Shown here one piece after another: positions 41,097-44,108 of a stretch of 44,108 nucleotides of DNA; the first letter of the stretch is position 1, and every line of letters starts with the position of its first letter. The position numbers and the translations under genes were made by a program. A model generated the notes under the pieces. It saw nothing but the letters and a program-made list of their open reading frames with translations, ran no database searches and had not been told where the DNA came from. Source of the DNA: Spirochaetales bacterium Spiro_10 (GTDB lineage Bacteria > Spirochaetota > Spirochaetia > Treponematales > Treponemataceae); the NCBI GenBank assembly GCA_001604405.1, contig LVBL01000001.1:1-44108 (forward strand), written 5' to 3'.

Positions 41097-43154
41097 ATGA
41101 AGAAAAACCGTCTGGCGCTGAAAGTCATCTCGTATTCCATCGGAATGATACTCGCAATCTACATATTGATGCAGGTTATCGCCTTCTTCCGCGACAATGC
41201 CATCCTGGGCGTCTCCAGCCTCGTCGACCTTCCCGGTTACGTCATGGGCTTCATCGCCGTCTACGTTTTGCCGCCGATGGCCCTGTGCGGGGGGCTCCTG
41301 TACCTCTTCGCCCGCCCGCTCGAGAAAACCCTCGACCGTCTCCGCGCGGGGGAGCGGCTCGGCTCCAAGGACGCGGAGAAAACGCGCCTCAGGATGCTCG
41401 GCTTCTCGAGGATACTCTTCGTCCTCAACGCCGTCGGTTTCGTCCTCGGTTACGTCATACTCGTGATCATCGAGGACAGCCCTTCGGGACTTTTTACCCC
41501 GTTCAGGCTTCTCATACTCGTCTCGAACGTCTCGGCGAGCGTCATGTACGCCTCGAGCCAGGCCGCGCTCTCCAACGTCGCCTTCGGGGAACTCCGGGAC
41601 CTTCTTCAGCTCAGGGAAATCGGCAACCGGAAGAGGGAGCTTTCCCGCACGAGGCGGCAGGTGCTTGTCGGGATGACGGTCGTCGTGTACGCCCTCTCCT
41701 TCATGGAATTCAACCTTCAGATGGGCGACAAGTACAACGCCCTCGCCATCGACACGATGTGCGCGCAAATCAACGGCGAGATCGACGCCGACGGGGCGGC
41801 GGAGCGGTTCCGCTCGGGGATACCCGCCGTCCTTCCGAGCGTCCGCTCCCGGGCCCACTATGACGCCGCCGAGGTCCCGCTTCCCTGGACCGTCCCGGGC
41901 CACGCGTACCGCATGCGATGGACCTCGTTTCTCCTCCACGCCGCTTTCATGCTTGCCATAGCGGCGCTCATCCACGTGACGACCGCCTACGAGGTTCGCG
42001 AGCAGATGAAGGCGATGCGGGACCGGCTCCGCGACGTCCTCGACGGCAAGGGCGATCTCAGAAAACGCCTCGTGATCCGGTCGCTCGACGAATACGGCGA
42101 ACAGACCGAGCTCATCAACCGCCTCCTTTCGCGCTTCCACGACATGGCAGTCCGCATCACCTCGGCCGCGCTCGAGACCCGCGAGGTCGCCAGGGCGATC
42201 GACGCGGCGCTCCGGGACGCGGAACAGGCGTCGGACGCCGCGGGACGGAACGTCGTTTCGCTCGCCGAGTCGCTCGTAACGGAGGCGGACTCCTCGCGCG
42301 AGCTCACGAAGGCCCTCGACTCCTTCAGGGAGGCCGCGGAATCGGTGGGGTCGGCCGTCGAGGAACAGCGGAGGTTCGCGGACACGACGGCCGCGGCGAT
42401 GGAGGAGATGTCGGCGAACATCCGTTCGGTGGAGACGATGACCTCGCGCTCCGGCGCCCTGACGGAGGATCTCGCACGGCGCGGGGAAGAGGGCGCGAAG
42501 GCGGTCGTCGAGACGGGCGCCGCCATCGGGGAAATCGAGACCTCGGCCGAGGGAGTGCTCCGCGTGCTCCGCTCGCTTTCGAAGATATCCGGCGACACGA
42601 ACCTACTCGCGATGAACGCCGCGATCGAGGCCGCCCACGCGGGATCGTCCGGCGCGGGCTTCGCCGTCGTGGCCGACGAGGTGCGGAAGCTCGCGGGAAA
42701 CGCGACGCGCGAGACGAAGGCCATCAAGGACCTGCTTGCCACGATGACCGACCGGGTGCGCCGCGGCGTCGAGACCTCGAAGGCCTCGGGCGCGTCTCTT
42801 TCCGGCCTCTCCGAGGGGATAACGCAGGCCGCCTCGATATCGAGCGAGATCGCGAGCGCCATGCGCGAGCAGGGAAAGGGAACCGAGGACGTCGAGAAGT
42901 CGATCGAGCTGCTCCGCCTCGCCGGCGAGACGATCCGCTCGAGGATGGACGAGCAGGACGGGCGGACGGGCGAGATGGAACGGGCGCTCACGCTCGCCCT
43001 CGAACGCCTCTCGGCCCTCGCCGAATCCTCCCGAGCCCAGGCCGCGTCGATGAGAGCCGTTACCGAGTCGTTCGGCTCGGTCCGCGCGGTCGCGGACCGA
43101 AACCTCGCGGCGGCGAAGGCCCTCGAGAACACGCTCGCGGGACTCTCCCTATAG
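41097..43154 (+). CDS. Chemoreceptor with an N-terminal six-helix membrane domain
   Basis: This 685-residue protein has about six membrane helices in its first 300 residues (for example near 11-31, 48-70, 103-126, 132-155, 190-207 and 280-299). Between the fifth and sixth lies a 70-residue external loop (MGDKYNALAIDTMCAQINGE). A HAMP-like linker (MRDRLRDVLDGKGDLRKRL) leads to the coiled-coil signalling domain, whose tip TNLLAMNAAIEAAHAG starts at residue 501. The membrane domain does not match the usual sensor modules, so the signal is unknown. AAGGAA precedes the ATG. It is transcribed alone, far from the che operon, and its 3' end overlaps the convergent gene by six bases. Confidence 0.88.
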   Translation: MKKNRLALKVISYSIGMILAIYILMQVIAFFRDNAILGVSSLVDLPGYVMGFIAVYVLPPMALCGGLLYLFARPLEKTLDRLRAGERLGSKDAEKTRLRMLGFSRILFVLNAVGFVLGYVILVIIEDSPSGLFTPFRLLILVSNVSASVMYASSQAALSNVAFGELRDLLQLREIGNRKRELSRTRRQVLVGMTVVVYALSFMEFNLQMGDKYNALAIDTMCAQINGEIDADGAAERFRSGIPAVLPSVRSRAHYDAAEVPLPWTVPGHAYRMRWTSFLLHAAFMLAIAALIHVTTAYEVREQMKAMRDRLRDVLDGKGDLRKRLVIRSLDEYGEQTELINRLLSRFHDMAVRITSAALETREVARAIDAALRDAEQASDAAGRNVVSLAESLVTEADSSRELTKALDSFREAAESVGSAVEEQRRFADTTAAAMEEMSANIRSVETMTSRSGALTEDLARRGEEGAKAVVETGAAIGEIETSAEGVLRVLRSLSKISGDTNLLAMNAAIEAAHAGSSGAGFAVVADEVRKLAGNATRETKAIKDLLATMTDRVRRGVETSKASGASLSGLSEGITQAASISSEIASAMREQGKGTEDVEKSIELLRLAGETIRSRMDEQDGRTGEMERALTLALERLSALAESSRAQAASMRAVTESFGSVRAVADRNLAAAKALENTLAGLSL

Positions 43155-44108
43155 CGACGCCGCGGAGCGCAGGCGGGCTATCTCGTCCATCTGCGCGGCC
43201 GTCAGCGGACCTTTCTCCATCGCCCTGACGTTCTCCTCGGCCTGCCGCTCGTTCCGGAAGCCGGGTATCGGTATCGCGTTCGGACTCCGCGCCCAGAGCC
43301 AGGCAAGGGCGCCCTGCGCGAGCGTTCTCCCGTCGGAGGTCAGGATTTCCCTGACGCTCGCGAGGGCGTCAAGCCAGGCCTTCCGCGGCTTTCCGTTCTC
43401 GTACCCGGGATGCCAGGAAACCTTCTGCCTGAAATCGTCGTTCGCGAACGAGGTCTCCGGCGAGAACTTGCCGGTCAAAAGCCCCATCGCGAGCGGACCC
43501 CGGTTCATGCTTGCCAGGTTTTCCCGCTCGCAGAACGATAGAAGCTCGCCGTTCCCGTCGAAGACGCTGAACTGCTGCTGGATGACGGAGCAGTCGGGTG
43601 ACGAGGCGAAGGCCTCGGCGGCCTCCAGCCGGTCGGTGCTCCAGCCGTACGTCCTGATCTTCCCCTCCTTCACGAGGCCGTCGAGCTCGTGCCGGACCTC
43701 GAGCGCCCGAGCGACGGAAAGCCCGCCCACGTGAAGGAGGCACACGTCGATGCAGTCCACGCCGAGCCGGCGCAGGGAGTTCTCGACGTCCCCGCGAACG
43801 CGCGGGGCGACGTCTGATTCCGCTTCGTCCGGGGGGTACGGCATGACCTCCTTCGCCCGTTCGTCCACCGCGTACCCGAATTTCGTGGCTATCACAATCT
43901 TGTCGCGCCTGCCCCGTATCGCCGAACCGAGCACGCGCTCGCTGTGTCCGCAGCCGTAGTTCGCGGCCGTGTCGAAAAAGGTGACGCCCAGATCGATGGC
44001 GCGGTGTATCGCCCTCGCCGACTCGGCGTCGTCGACGACGCTCCAGCCCGCCGGTCCCCCGCAGAAATTCCACGGTCCGCCGATCGCCCAGCAGCCCAGG
44101 CCCATCGC
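43149..44108 (-). CDS. Aldo/keto reductase, 5' end beyond the window
   Basis: This NAD(P)H-dependent oxidoreductase has the catalytic tetrad pattern: D in TFFDTAANYG with the adjacent Tyr, K in IATKFGYA and H in LLHVGG. The cofactor-binding C-terminal motif is IPIPGFRNERQAEENVRA. The visible frame runs to the last base; an ATG at 44105 begins MGLGCWAIGG, but family members have about 15 residues before this, so the true start is probably outside. The substrate is unknown. Its stop overlaps the end of the convergent receptor gene by six bases. Confidence 0.9.
   Translation of the reverse strand, partial: AMGLGCWAIGGPWNFCGGPAGWSVVDDAESARAIHRAIDLGVTFFDTAANYGCGHSERVLGSAIRGRRDKIVIATKFGYAVDERAKEVMPYPPDEAESDVAPRVRGDVENSLRRLGVDCIDVCLLHVGGLSVARALEVRHELDGLVKEGKIRTYGWSTDRLEAAEAFASSPDCSVIQQQFSVFDGNGELLSFCERENLASMNRGPLAMGLLTGKFSPETSFANDDFRQKVSWHPGYENGKPRKAWLDALASVREILTSDGRTLAQGALAWLWARSPNAIPIPGFRNERQAEENVRAMEKGPLTAAQMDEIARLRSAASL

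Noticed and set aside
41987-43132. Long open frame on the - strand opposite the six-helix receptor
   Set aside because: Ser/Ala-rich translation that is the reverse complement of the receptor coiled coil; no start signal or motif.

Overview
The window is a GC-rich bacterial chromosome segment, densely coded on both strands, with no gap over 300 bases. I found no tRNA, rRNA, CRISPR array, insertion sequence or prophage gene. The gene set fits a free-living or gut Spirochaetota member: a che operon with embedded chemoreceptors, lipoprotein-type signal peptides, and a KaiC/PEP-synthase-like protein. That placement is an inference of moderate to low confidence; no marker gene is present.

Region 1 (1-6764, + strand) is a chemotaxis operon: cheA (its 5' part lies outside the window), a short receptor-like protein, cheY, cheW, a full transmembrane receptor, cheR and cheB. 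The genes are separated by at most a few tens of bases and several overlap.

Region 2 (6861-17477) is a complete carbon-phosphorus lyase locus. The + strand carries phnG-H-I-J-K-M, a phosphonate-type hexapeptide transferase, phnL and a PHP-family phosphoesterase that probably replaces PhnP. The - strand carries the uptake system phnD-C-E-E. The two halves converge with one base between their stop codons.

Region 3 (17677-24394) holds a DUF2339/DUF3999 envelope-protein pair, a calcineurin-like phosphoesterase, a PfkB-family sugar kinase and a LUD-domain protein.

Region 4 (24394-28945, - strand) is a metal-homeostasis block: a His-rich ZnuA-type binding protein, a DtxR-family regulator, two FeoA proteins and FeoB. 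Its promoters share a TGTTAG element and two good intrinsic terminators punctuate it.

Region 5 (29072-33386, + strand) is methionine synthesis: a LysR-type regulator, then metE and metF. Two tandem palindromes before metE look like the MET-boxes bound by MetR/MtaR-type regulators in streptococci.

Region 6 (33312-39670, - strand) has a HEAT-like repeat protein, a YD-repeat-like lipoprotein, a protein with RelA/SpoT-like motifs and a large protein joining a degenerate KaiC-like domain to a PEP-synthase-type ATP-grasp. This last pair is the best candidate for an undescribed system.

Region 7 (39736-44108) holds a DUF134-NifX fusion, a C_GCAxxG_C_C protein, a six-helix chemoreceptor and an aldo/keto reductase cut by the window edge.

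Three - strand genes (phosphoesterase at 22641, DtxR at 27919, KaiC/PEP protein at 39670) lack a good ribosome binding site. Each has a -35/-10 pair with a 17-base spacer ending exactly 6 bases before the ATG, so they may be transcribed as leaderless mRNAs.
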